NCBI RefSeq assembly: GCF_001613125.1
Contig: NZ_BDBT01000015.1
Location: 62,001 to 126,000, forward strand
Origin: Nocardia shimofusensis NBRC 100134
Lineage (GTDB): Bacteria > Actinomycetota > Actinomycetes > Mycobacteriales > Mycobacteriaceae
Direction: 5' to 3'
Length of the DNA: 64,000 nucleotides
Shown piece after piece: positions 1 through 7,510 of this stretch (position 1 is the first letter of the stretch; every line of letters starts with the position of its first letter). The position numbers were made by a program, and so were the translations under genes. The notes under the pieces are model-generated. The model made no database searches. It worked only from the letters and a program-made list of their open reading frames with translations, and was not told the DNA's origin.

Positions 1-702
1 CATGTCGCGCAGAGCGAAAGAGAACTGGGAGACCGGCTGATTGCGCACGAACGGCTGGATCCACTCGGGGAAATTGCGCTCGGGAACGAACCCGCAGGAG
101 AGCATGCCGAAGATGAGCGTCGGCAGGGTGAGCGCCTGACTGAGCTGCTCGGGACTCTTGGTCAGGCTGCCCAGGCCGTCGGCGCCGACCGCGAGCACGG
201 TGCCGACCGCCACGGAGAAGACGCAGAACAGAACGGCCTGCCACACGCCTGCCTCGAACCGGAACCCGATCATGTGACCGAACAGCAGGGCGCCGACCAG
301 TGACGTCAGCGACCGCACGAGACCGGCGCTGATACGCGAGAGGAACGGCACGAGCGTGCCGATCGGCATGGTCTGCAGCCGGGTGCTCAGGCCGGTCATC
401 GCCTCGAAGGCGGCCAGCTGGGCATTGGAGAGCATGGTGACCGACATGGTCTGCAGCACGATGATCGGCATGACGAACTGCGCGTAGTCGATGCCCTGGA
501 ACTTCATCACGTAACGCAGCGGCAGATAGAAGCCGAGGGTGAAGACCAGCGGGGTGATGAACGCGACGACCAGTTCGCCCTTGGTGGCCATCGTCCACAC
601 CACGCGACCGGTGAGCGCGCGCCACTGGGCGAACGACGAGGGCTTGGCCTGCGGTAGCTCGGCGAACAGGTCGGTGCGGGAGTGCTCGGCGACGGCGGTC
701 AC
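1..702 (-). CDS. ABC-2 type export permease (DrrB-like), 3' end outside window
   Basis: Membrane subunit of a daunorubicin-resistance-type ABC exporter, partnered with the ATPase encoded just upstream. I translated 234 codons by hand from a GTG start at 702, which overlaps the TGA stop of the ATPase (GTGA), the usual sign of translational coupling. A soluble N-terminus of about 40 residues is followed by a hydrophobic segment (FITPLVFTLGFYLPL), further membrane stretches (ALLFGHMIGF; VLFCVFSVAVGTVLAVGA) and, near the truncation, a DrrB-family-like signature: CGFVPERNFPEWIQPFV followed by NQPVSQ. Roughly the last 20-50 residues expected for the family are beyond the window edge. Substrate unknown. 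It is transcribed in the same direction as the NRPS array, so peptide export is possible, but five unrelated genes lie between. Confidence 0.85.
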   Translation of the reverse strand, partial: MTAVAEHSRTDLFAELPQAKPSSFAQWRALTGRVVWTMATKGELVVAFITPLVFTLGFYLPLRYVMKFQGIDYAQFVMPIIVLQTMSVTMLSNAQLAAFEAMTGLSTRLQTMPIGTLVPFLSRISAGLVRSLTSLVGALLFGHMIGFRFEAGVWQAVLFCVFSVAVGTVLAVGADGLGSLTKSPEQLSQALTLPTLIFGMLSCGFVPERNFPEWIQPFVRNQPVSQFSFALRDM

Positions 703-1706
703 GCGTGACCGCCCGAATGGCCGGTGATGGACAGGAACACGTCGTCGAGCGAGGGCCTGCGCAGAGCGATGTCGGCCAGTTCGACGCCGGCCGAGTCGAG
801 CCTGCGCAGCGCTTCGGCGAGGGTGGCCGCGCCGTCGGGCGCGGGGATCGACAGACGGTCACCGCCGTCGCCCGCCTCGGCTCCGGCCAGCACCGCGGGG
901 GGCACCAGATCGCCGAGGGCGTAGGCGGCGATGTTCAGCTTGCTCGGGTCCAGCGGGACGACCTCGCAGTAGCTGCCGCCGGTGCGCTCCTTGAGCTGGT
1001 CGGCGGTGCCCTCGGCGATGACCGTGCCCTTGTCGATGACGATGATGTTGTCACTGAGCACGTCGGCCTCTTCGAGGTACTGCGTGGTCAGCAGGACGGT
1101 GATGCCTTGATCCTTGAGGACGTTCACCAGATCCCACACGCCCTGGCGGCTGCGCGGGTCCAGACCGGTGGTCGGCTCGTCGAGGAAGACCACCTCGGGG
1201 CGCACCACCAGGCCGCAGGCGATGTCCACGCGCCTGCGCATACCGCCGGAGAAGGTGCGCACCGCGCGCTTGCCCGCGCCGACGAGGTCGAACTCCTCGA
1301 GCAGAGTGTCCGCGCGCTTGCGGGCGGCGGACTTGCCCAGGCCCATCAGCCTGCCGAACAGTTCGAGGTTCTCGCGGCCGGAGAGGTTCTCGTCGAGGGC
1401 GGCGTACTGGCCGGTCATCATGATCGAGCGGCGCACCCCCGCCGGGTCGGTGCGCACATCGTGACCGGCGACGATCGCGGTGCCGGAGTCCGGGCGCAGC
1501 AGCGTCGAGAGAACCTTGACAGTGGTGGTCTTGCCCGCGCCGTTGGGGCCGAGGATGCCGAGCACGCTCGCCTTGGCCGCGGTGAAGCTGATACCGCGCA
1601 GCGCGTGCACCTCGCCGAAGGATTTGTGCACGTCCTCCACGACGACCGCGGGGTCGATTGCCGCGGGCTCGCCTGCGGGTGATTCGGCCTGGGGGGAACT
1701 CGGCAT
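699..1706 (-). CDS. ABC exporter ATP-binding protein (DrrA family)
   Basis: Nucleotide-binding subunit of a drug- or lipid-type exporter. The 335-residue product has Walker A (GPNGAGKTT), the ABC signature (FSGGMRRR), Walker B (VVFLDEPTTGLD) and a switch region (LLTTQYLEEAD), and the C-terminal extension usual for DrrA. I place the start at ATG 1706 (MPSSPQAESP) because GGAGAG lies 6 nt before it; the open frame runs on to 1874, but the extra 56 residues look like non-coding translation. It overlaps the permease by 4 nt, so the two form an operon. The next gene upstream diverges, so the promoter should lie in the 1707-2118 gap. Confidence 0.9.
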   Translation of the reverse strand: MPSSPQAESPAGEPAAIDPAVVVEDVHKSFGEVHALRGISFTAAKASVLGILGPNGAGKTTTVKVLSTLLRPDSGTAIVAGHDVRTDPAGVRRSIMMTGQYAALDENLSGRENLELFGRLMGLGKSAARKRADTLLEEFDLVGAGKRAVRTFSGGMRRRVDIACGLVVRPEVVFLDEPTTGLDPRSRQGVWDLVNVLKDQGITVLLTTQYLEEADVLSDNIIVIDKGTVIAEGTADQLKERTGGSYCEVVPLDPSKLNIAAYALGDLVPPAVLAGAEAGDGGDRLSIPAPDGAATLAEALRRLDSAGVELADIALRRPSLDDVFLSITGHSGGHA

Positions 1707-2118
1707 CAACTCTCCACTGTCTACGCCCTCGGCGAGGAATGTCACCGAACGGCTGCTCGAACTCGTCGCGGTGATGATCCCTACCGCCCGGCCAGATGTT
1801 ACCGGCATCCGCTTCGGATGGCGGCCGAGCGACGAACCCCGCGACGGACGGACCCGGCTCACAACATAAGACAAACTATGGCGTTGGTCACAATTCGTCA
1901 GTAAGGTTCGGGCCCCGGGGAATCACCGCTGGTCGCGCCGTTCGTACATCGGACGACGGCGCCGCGCCCGTCCTTGTCGGGCGGGTCGCGGCGGCCATAG
2001 TGTGGTTCCCAGGGGACCAGGTCACTCACTCGTCGGTGGGACAGCCGGTGTTTCGTCCCGCGAAGCCGGCTCGATTCGAGTGAGGTGTCAGCGGGACGAA
2101 TTTGCGAAGAGGTGATCG
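1707..2118. other. divergent intergenic region between exporter and ALDH-like gene
   Basis: This is 412 bp with no convincing gene; the open frames crossing it are shadows of its neighbours. An AT-richer patch at about 1860-1905 (around ACATAAGACAAACTATGG) stands out against the GC-rich surroundings and is the most likely site of the exporter promoter on the minus strand. A weak purine-rich stretch (GAAGAGGTGATCG, about 2106-2118) precedes the ATG at 2119 and can serve as its ribosome site. No clear palindrome was found. Confidence 0.4.
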
Positions 2119-3645
2119 ATGGCCGAGTCCGCGCAGCCACGCCTGGCGGCGCATCCGGGAGGCACTGGCCGAACGAGTGTGTTGACTTCCTACGACCCAC
2201 GCACCGGCGAGGCGGTCGGTGAGTATCCCGTGCAGCGCACGGCGGAACTCACCCGCGCGGTGCGCGCCGCCCGCAGCGCCGAGAAATGGTGGGGCGGACT
2301 GGGATTCAGCGGACGCAAGCGGTGGCTACTGGATTGGAAGCGTCTCATCGCGCGCCGGGCGGACGAGCTGGTCGAACTGATCTGCACCGAGACCGGCAAA
2401 CCGGAGGCCGATGCCACCGTCGAAGTGGTGCTGGCGATCGAGAACCTGGACTGGGCGGCGCGCAATGCCGCGCGCGCCCTGGGCAGGCGCACGCTGGGCC
2501 GAAACTGGTTGACCCGCAACCACAAAGCCACCGTCGGCTATCTGCCACTCGGGGTGGTGGGCGTGCTCGGCGCGTGGAACAACCCTGTCTACACGCCGAT
2601 GGGCTCGATCACCTACGCCATGGCGGCGGGCAACGCGGTGGTGTTCAAGCCGCACGAGCTGACCACCGGTGTCGGGGTGTGGCTGGCCGAGAGCTGGCGG
2701 GAGCTGGCGCCCGAGCAACCGGTGCTGCAGGCGGTGACCGGGGACGAGAACACCGCGCTCGGCCTGTGCCGGGCCGCGGTGGACAAGATCGCCTACTCCG
2801 GGTCGGAGGCCGTCGCGCGGCGGGTGATCTCCTGCTGCGCGGAGACCATGACGCCGGTGGTGGTGGAGCGCCACGACAAGGGCGCGATGATCGTGCACGT
2901 CGACGCGAGACTCGACGACGCCGCCGAGGCGGCGGTCTACGGGGCGATGGCCAACGCGGGCCAGAATCCCAGCGGCATCCAGCGCGCGTATGTCGCCGAT
3001 TCGGTCTACGACACGTTCCTACACCTGGTGGCCGATCAGGCGCGGCGGTTGCGGCCGGGCGCGGATCGGCGCGCGTCCTACGGGCCGATGATCGTGGAGT
3101 CGCAGGCCGAGGTGGTGCGCAGGCAGGTGCGTGACGCGCTGGCCAAGGGCGGGCGCGCGGTGGTCGGCGGGCTGGAGTCGATCCGCGAGCCCTACATCCA
3201 GCCGATCGTGCTGGCCGAGGTGCCCGAGGACAGCCTGGCGATCACCGGCGAGGCGATCGGGCCGGTGCTGGTGGTCAACCGGGTGGCGAGCATGGAGGAG
3301 GCCGCCGAACGGGTCGATGCGGGCGGCAACGCCGTCGCGGTCGCGATGTTCACCCGGGACGTGCACAACATCGAGACCTTCGCCGAGCGGCTGCGCGTGG
3401 GAGTCGTGACGATCAACTCCGCCACCGCCTACACCGGCATCCCCGCCCTGCCCTACGGCGGCGTCGGCGAGTACGGACAGGGCCACAGCCACGGTGATCA
3501 GGGGCTGCGCGAGTTCAGCCGCACGCTATCGATCGCCCGCAAGCGGTATCGGGGCACGGTCGACCTGACGACCTTCGACCGCGATCCCCGCGACCTCCGC
3601 CGGGCCAAGGCGATCTTCCGGCTGCGGCATGGTCACCGCCTGTGA
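2119..3645 (+). CDS. aldehyde dehydrogenase superfamily protein lacking the catalytic cysteine
   Basis: The 508-residue product has the full ALDH fold: a cofactor-binding segment (WNNPVYTPMGS, then AAGNAVVFKPHE), the glycine motif (YSGSEAVARR), the general-base glutamate (E250 in VVVERHDKG) and the late GEAIGPVLVV motif. The family signature GQxC, which supplies the thiol nucleophile, reads G-Q282-N283-P284-S-G, so proline stands where cysteine should be. Surrounding motifs are intact and there is no frameshift, which points to a maintained non-classical protein (binding, regulation or altered chemistry) rather than a decayed gene. Classical aldehyde oxidation would not be expected. The start is supported by a purine-rich site. 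The last codons belong to a 34-bp sequence repeated downstream. Confidence 0.85.
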   Translation: MAESAQPRLAAHPGGTGRTSVLTSYDPRTGEAVGEYPVQRTAELTRAVRAARSAEKWWGGLGFSGRKRWLLDWKRLIARRADELVELICTETGKPEADATVEVVLAIENLDWAARNAARALGRRTLGRNWLTRNHKATVGYLPLGVVGVLGAWNNPVYTPMGSITYAMAAGNAVVFKPHELTTGVGVWLAESWRELAPEQPVLQAVTGDENTALGLCRAAVDKIAYSGSEAVARRVISCCAETMTPVVVERHDKGAMIVHVDARLDDAAEAAVYGAMANAGQNPSGIQRAYVADSVYDTFLHLVADQARRLRPGADRRASYGPMIVESQAEVVRRQVRDALAKGGRAVVGGLESIREPYIQPIVLAEVPEDSLAITGEAIGPVLVVNRVASMEEAAERVDAGGNAVAVAMFTRDVHNIETFAERLRVGVVTINSATAYTGIPALPYGGVGEYGQGHSHGDQGLREFSRTLSIARKRYRGTVDLTTFDRDPRDLRRAKAIFRLRHGHRL

Positions 3646-3743
3646 CGGTCGGGGCCGAAGGCGGTAGCGCAGCGTCACCGCCGCAGGCCCCCGGCACAGG
3701 CACCATCGACACCGCCTGTGACGGTCGGGGCCGAAGGCGGTAG
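3634..3743. repeat. 34-bp perfect direct repeat spanning the ALDH stop codon
   Basis: Two identical 34-bp copies lie at 3634-3667 and 3710-3743, 76 bp apart. The first copy includes the last codons and stop of the ALDH-like gene (CACCGCCTGTGA); the second is wholly intergenic and ends just before the convergent TetR stop at 3747. Each copy contains the inverted arms ACCGCCT and AGGCGGT, so each can form a short hairpin. There is no T-tract. Duplicated bidirectional terminators of the two convergent genes are a reasonable reading. Confidence 0.8.
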
Positions 3744-3746
3744 TCG

Positions 3747-5063
3747 CTAGCTGGGCTCTCGCGTGTTCGCGCCGAGCAGGACCGCTTCCATCAGGGCTGT
3801 GACGCGGGCGAGCTGGGCGGGACGGGCGTCGAAGCGCAGCAGCCTGCCGACGTCGATGACCTGACCGATCGCGGCGTGTACGCGGAAGCGGGCCTCGATC
3901 GGGTCGCCGTCGATCAGGTTGGCCCATTCGAGGATGTTCTGGCGCTGGATGGCGCGCAGTTTGTGCTGCTCGGCTTGCGGCAGGTTGGAGAACTCGGCGT
4001 AGTAGACCGGCATGATCTCCGGCATGCCGAAGGTCAGCTTCGCCTGTCGTTCGGCGATCCGGCGCGCGGCGTCGGGCCTGCTGGCGGACTCGGCCAGCGC
4101 CTCGGTGATGGCCAGCGAGACGCGGTCGCCGGTGCGGTGGAAGGCGGCGGCGAGCAGGTCGGCCTTGCTGGAGAAGTACCGGTAGACGCTGGAGGCGTTG
4201 ATGCCGACGGCCGCGCCGATCTCCTCGATGCTGGCCTCGTGGTAGCCCTGGCGGCCGAAGATACGGATCGCCTCGGTGAGCAGTTGTTCGCGTTTGGAGG
4301 TGATCGGCAGGCCGCGGGGCGCGGGTTCCTGCTCGACAGCGGGTGGTGCGGGCGGCAGGTCCGTGCGGAGCACGGCCCAGCTCATGTCGCGCAGCAGCGG
4401 GACCAGACGGGTGCTCGAGAGCGCGGTGCGATGGTGGGCGATGCTGGCGATGGCGCTCATCATCGAGGCCGCCAGGACGCGCAGGTCGGCCTGATCCAAG
4501 CCGGGGCGCAGCCGGGCGATGGGGGCGGCGACGGTGTCGTTGAGGTCGTCGTAGACCCGGCGGATGCGACGGCGGTCCTCGGCTTCGAGGTAGCGGCGTT
4601 CCCAGCGGTAGAGCCCGGCTTCGCGGCGGATCTCGATGGTGTACTCGCTGAGCGCCTTGATCAGCGCGTCCAAGCGGGGTTCCGGGTCGAGGTTCGGGTC
4701 GTCGGCGGACTGCGCGACCTGCAGCAACTGCTGAGCGCCGCTTTCCGCGGCGGCGACCAGCAGCGCGTATTTGTTGGCGAAGTGCCGGTACAACGCGGGC
4801 CCGGAGATGCCGACCTCGGCGGCGATCTCGTCGACGCCGACCGGGTAGTAACCGCGTTCGCTGAACGCCCTGGCCGCCGCGCGCACGATCTGGGCTTTAC
4901 GATCCTTGGGCCTGCGGCGCACGCCGGATTCGCCGTTCGCCCGATTCGCGCCGTTGCCCGTCGCCACCGCCGTCTCCGTCCCCGCGGATTTCGCGGCCGC
5001 CGATCTCCCGCCCGGGCCCGGCCGCGATGTCGCGAGTTCGACCTCGCCGTGTTCCGCGACCAT
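3747..5063 (-). CDS. double TetR-family transcriptional regulator
   Basis: A 438-residue protein, about twice the normal TetR length, carrying two complete TetR N-terminal DNA-binding domains. The first HTH is at residues 55-105 (IVRAAARAFSERGY, then ISGPALYRHFANKYALL) and the second at 256-305 (LLTEAIRIFGRQGY, then INASSVYRYFSSKADLL). Each is followed by an alpha-helical ligand or dimerisation region. The first 50 residues are low-complexity. It is divergent from the crotonase gene at 5200, and the 136-bp gap contains two direct copies of a 17-bp element, so autoregulation and control of the crotonase are likely. The ligand is unknown; an acyl-CoA is a guess from the neighbour. A purine-rich CGGGAGAGGTGC precedes the ATG at 5063. 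Confidence 0.88.
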   Translation of the reverse strand: MVAEHGEVELATSRPGPGGRSAAAKSAGTETAVATGNGANRANGESGVRRRPKDRKAQIVRAAARAFSERGYYPVGVDEIAAEVGISGPALYRHFANKYALLVAAAESGAQQLLQVAQSADDPNLDPEPRLDALIKALSEYTIEIRREAGLYRWERRYLEAEDRRRIRRVYDDLNDTVAAPIARLRPGLDQADLRVLAASMMSAIASIAHHRTALSSTRLVPLLRDMSWAVLRTDLPPAPPAVEQEPAPRGLPITSKREQLLTEAIRIFGRQGYHEASIEEIGAAVGINASSVYRYFSSKADLLAAAFHRTGDRVSLAITEALAESASRPDAARRIAERQAKLTFGMPEIMPVYYAEFSNLPQAEQHKLRAIQRQNILEWANLIDGDPIEARFRVHAAIGQVIDVGRLLRFDARPAQLARVTALMEAVLLGANTREPS

Positions 5064-5121
5064 GCACCTCTCCCGTTCCGGACCGGCGCCGCGTGGTTGA
5101 CAGCGCCGGACATGTCACCTT

Positions 5122-5157
5122 AAGTTAACCACAATTCGCAAAGTTAACCACTATTCG
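5122..5157. promoter_or_regulatory. tandem operator, two 17-bp direct repeats
   Basis: AAGTTAACCACAATTCG (5122-5138) and AAGTTAACCACTATTCG (5141-5157) differ at one base and are spaced 19 bp start to start, close to two helical turns, so both face the same side of the DNA. Each contains the palindromic core GTTAAC. They sit between the divergent double-TetR and crotonase genes and are much more AT-rich than their surroundings. Two identical boxes match the two DNA-binding domains of the adjacent regulator. Binding by that regulator is inferred. Confidence 0.7.
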
Positions 5158-5199
5158 AGGCCCGGCGCCCGCCGAATCCCGCACGAGGAGCGCACCACG

Positions 5200-6012
5200 A
5201 TGAGCAACACCGATTCCGCGACCGAGGCCCCGGCCCCGGCCCGCTTCTCGGCGGTCAAGGACGGCAAGATCCTGCGCGTCACGATCACCAACCCGAAGCG
5301 CAAGAATGCCATCAGCTACGACACTTTGGTCGCACTCGGCGATACCTTCCTCGAGGTCGCGCGGGACACCTCGGTGCGCGCGATCGTCCTCAGCGGCGAG
5401 GCGGGCGATTTCAGCACGGGCGCCGACCTGTCCTCCTCGGCTGCCGAGGCCCAGCGCGGCATCACCCCCGATCAGATCATGGACGCGGCCAACCGGCTGG
5501 TGCGCGCCATCGTGGACGCCCCGGTCCCGGTGATCGCCAAGGTCACCGGCGCGGCCGCGGGCGTCGGCGTGGGCATCGCGCTGGCCGCCGACCTGGTCTA
5601 CGCCGCCGACGACTCCTACCTGCTGCTGGCCTTCATCAATATCGGCCTGATGCCCGACGGCGGCGCGGCCGCACTGGTCGCCGCCGCGGCCGGTCGCCCG
5701 CTGGCCGCGAAGATGGCGCTGCTGGGCGAGCGGCTGCCCGCCGCCGAGGCGCACAAGGCCGGCCTGTTCACCGCCGTGCTCCCCGCCGACGAGCTGGACG
5801 CCGCTGTCGAGGCGGTGGCCGCGAAGGTCGCCGCGGGCCCGCGCCGCGCGCTCGAGCTCACCAAGCGCGCGCTGAACCAGAGCACCCTGGCCACCCTGGA
5901 CGAGACGCTGGCCGCCGAGAAGGCGGGCCAGACCGAGCTGCTGCAGTCGCCGGACTTCGTCGAGGGCGCCACCGCCATGCTGACCAAGCGCAAGCCGGTC
6001 TTCGGCGACTAG
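5200..6012 (+). CDS. enoyl-CoA hydratase/isomerase (crotonase) family protein
   Basis: The 270-residue protein has the crotonase fold: the oxyanion-hole region GDFSTGADLSS, the second glycine-rich turn GAAAGVGVGIALAADL, and IGLMPDGG. Both glutamates of classical hydratases appear absent: the position in GGxxELA is A127 (GIALA), and the second reads AFINIG. The Asp of MPDGG (D153) is kept, as in isomerase or PaaG-like members, so isomerisation or another CoA chemistry is more likely than hydration. GAGGAG 9 nt before the ATG supports the start. It is divergent from the double-TetR gene with a shared operator region and is followed by a hairpin terminator. The substrate cannot be told. Confidence 0.88.
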   Translation: MSNTDSATEAPAPARFSAVKDGKILRVTITNPKRKNAISYDTLVALGDTFLEVARDTSVRAIVLSGEAGDFSTGADLSSSAAEAQRGITPDQIMDAANRLVRAIVDAPVPVIAKVTGAAAGVGVGIALAADLVYAADDSYLLLAFINIGLMPDGGAAALVAAAAGRPLAAKMALLGERLPAAEAHKAGLFTAVLPADELDAAVEAVAAKVAAGPRRALELTKRALNQSTLATLDETLAAEKAGQTELLQSPDFVEGATAMLTKRKPVFGD

Positions 6013-6038
6013 TTCACCGCGCGCTCGTCGCGACACCG

Positions 6039-6081
6039 CCGTGCGGGCGGGCTCGGACCCGGCCGCACGGTTGATTCTTCC
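6039..6081 (+). terminator. intrinsic terminator after the crotonase gene
   Basis: Arms CCGTGCGG (6039-6046) and CCGCACGG (6063-6070) with an inner GGG/CCC pairing are followed by TTGATTCTTCC. The element starts 26 bp after the stop codon. Confidence 0.55.
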
Positions 6082-6149
6082 GCCCACGGCGGATCGGTGG
6101 TTCGCGGGCCGCCATGGGTAGCTCCGGGCCCGCGAACACCCACCGCTCA

Positions 6150-6165
6150 TGTCACAATTGTGACA
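6150..6165. promoter_or_regulatory. 16-bp perfect palindrome upstream of the SDR gene
   Basis: TGTCACAATTGTGACA is perfectly self-complementary and ends 43 bp before the ATG at 6209. With a -10-like box at 6195-6200 it would lie over or just upstream of the -35 region, where a repressor or activator dimer would be expected to bind. The cognate regulator is not identified. The half-site order (TGTCA...TGACA) differs from the CRP/GlxR sites near the NRPS genes. Confidence 0.6.
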
Positions 6166-6194
6166 CCGACCACATGCGAACAGCGCCGACTGGC

Positions 6195-6208
6195 TATGTT
6201 GATCGGCT
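6195..6208 (+). promoter_or_regulatory. -10 box implying a leaderless transcript for the SDR gene
   Basis: TATGTT (6195-6200) ends 8 nt before the ATG at 6209, and no Shine-Dalgarno sequence lies between. That spacing would put the transcription start at or next to the start codon. Leaderless mRNAs are common in actinobacteria. No good -35 was found, consistent with dependence on a factor bound at 6150-6165. Inference from position only. Confidence 0.4.
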
Positions 6209-7276
6209 ATGACATACCTGGTCACCGGCGCCACCGGGTTCATCGGCCGATTCCTGATTCCCGAGTTGCTGCGCCGCGACGGTGATATCCACGTCCTGAT
6301 CCGGCCGGGTACCGCGCCCGCCGAGCGCTTCGCGCGCTGCGCCGCCGAGTGGGACGGCGGCGAACGCGTCCGCCCGGTCGTCGGAGACCTCGCCGGGCCG
6401 GGCCCCGCGATCGATCCGGCCTGGGTGGACGAGCACCGCGAGACCATCACGCACGTTTTCCACCTGGCCACCACGATCGACCACGCAGGCAGCGCGGACA
6501 CCGATCCCGAGCATCTCGCCGCGCTCGATCCGGCCGCGACCCGGCGCGTGGTGGAACTGACCCGAGCACTGAAGGCCGATCGACTGCACCACCTTTCGAC
6601 CGTGGACGTCTCGGGAGATCATCGCGGACCGTTCACCGAGCGGATGCTCGACACCTGTCAGCACCTGACCCCCACGCAACGCGGGCGCTTCGAATCGGAG
6701 CGGATCGTGCGCGGAAGCGGGCTGGATTGGCGCATCTACCGCCCGGCCATTGTGATCGGGCATTCCCGCACGGGCGAGGTCGACGAGTCCGACGCGGGCA
6801 CCCGGCGGTTCTTCGGACTGCTGCGCCGCGCCGGGCAACTGCCGCGCCTGCTGCCGGTGCTGGTGCCGCAACTGGGCGAGACCAACATGGTCCCGGTCGA
6901 TTTCGTCACCGAGGCCCTCGACCACATCGCCCACTCCCCCGCACCCGCCCACAGCACCTTCCACCTTGTCGATCCGGCCCGCGTCCGCGCGGTGGACGCG
7001 CTGAACCTGTTCGCCGACGAGGCGGGCGCCCCGCACCTGGTCGAGGTCATGGGCAAGGACACCCTGCGCAAGGTGCTGCGAATGCCGGGCATGCAACGGG
7101 TGCTGCCGAGCGTGGGACTGCCGGCGGATGCGCTGGAGCACAGCGAGTTCGGCTGCTGGTTCGATTGCGCCGAGACCACCGCCGCGCTCGCGGGTACAGG
7201 CATCACGGTGCCACCGCTGGCCGACTACGCGCCGCGCATCTGGAAGACCTGGAGCGAACTCACCACCGTGCGATAG
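6209..7276 (+). CDS. extended SDR / thioester-reductase-like NAD(P)-binding protein
   Basis: The 355-residue product has an N-terminal Rossmann motif (TGATGFIG, residues 6-13) and the layout of the NAD-binding 4/male-sterility group, which includes acyl-CoA and carrier-protein reductase domains (VVGDLAGPG; HVFHLATTID; LDWRIYRPAIVIGHSRTGEVD). The usual active-site Tyr-x3-Lys before the RPxxVxG segment is not seen: the equivalent stretch is TPTQRGRFESER, with Thr and Arg at the Tyr and Lys positions. This may be a divergent or non-catalytic member. The gene probably has its own promoter (palindrome and -10 box upstream) and ends before a 19-bp-stem terminator. Substrate unknown; a link to the NRPS array is speculative. 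Confidence 0.78.
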   Translation: MTYLVTGATGFIGRFLIPELLRRDGDIHVLIRPGTAPAERFARCAAEWDGGERVRPVVGDLAGPGPAIDPAWVDEHRETITHVFHLATTIDHAGSADTDPEHLAALDPAATRRVVELTRALKADRLHHLSTVDVSGDHRGPFTERMLDTCQHLTPTQRGRFESERIVRGSGLDWRIYRPAIVIGHSRTGEVDESDAGTRRFFGLLRRAGQLPRLLPVLVPQLGETNMVPVDFVTEALDHIAHSPAPAHSTFHLVDPARVRAVDALNLFADEAGAPHLVEVMGKDTLRKVLRMPGMQRVLPSVGLPADALEHSEFGCWFDCAETTAALAGTGITVPPLADYAPRIWKTWSELTTVR

Positions 7277-7433
7277 CAGGCAGCCGCAGGGCACGAGCGC
7301 CCGGCCCGATCGCCGGATGCCCGGAGAGCGCCACACGCGGCGACCTCGATGCGAGCGAGCGGCTCCCTGCACCCGCTGCGCGCAGGGAGCCGATCATGGG
7401 CGGTCACGCACCTGGTACATGTCTGGCCCGGGA

Positions 7434-7475
7434 AGCGGACAGCCCCGCTCACACGAGTGAGCGGGGCTGTCCGCT
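7434..7475. terminator. bidirectional terminator, 19-bp perfect stem
   Basis: Arms AGCGGACAGCCCCGCTCAC (7434-7452) and the exact complement (7457-7475) close on a 4-nt loop, ACGA. It lies between the convergent SDR gene (ends 7276) and the esterase gene (ends 7511) and so can terminate both. No T-tract is present, which is common in high-GC actinobacteria. Confidence 0.85.
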
Positions 7476-7510
7476 GTCGAGTGGGACCCGACTTCGGAGA
7501 CCGGACGACC

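Noticed and set aside
2286..3134. Alternative plus-frame protein within the ALDH-like gene
   Set aside because: Arg/Gly-rich out-of-frame translation with no recognisable motif; the in-frame ALDH explains the region.
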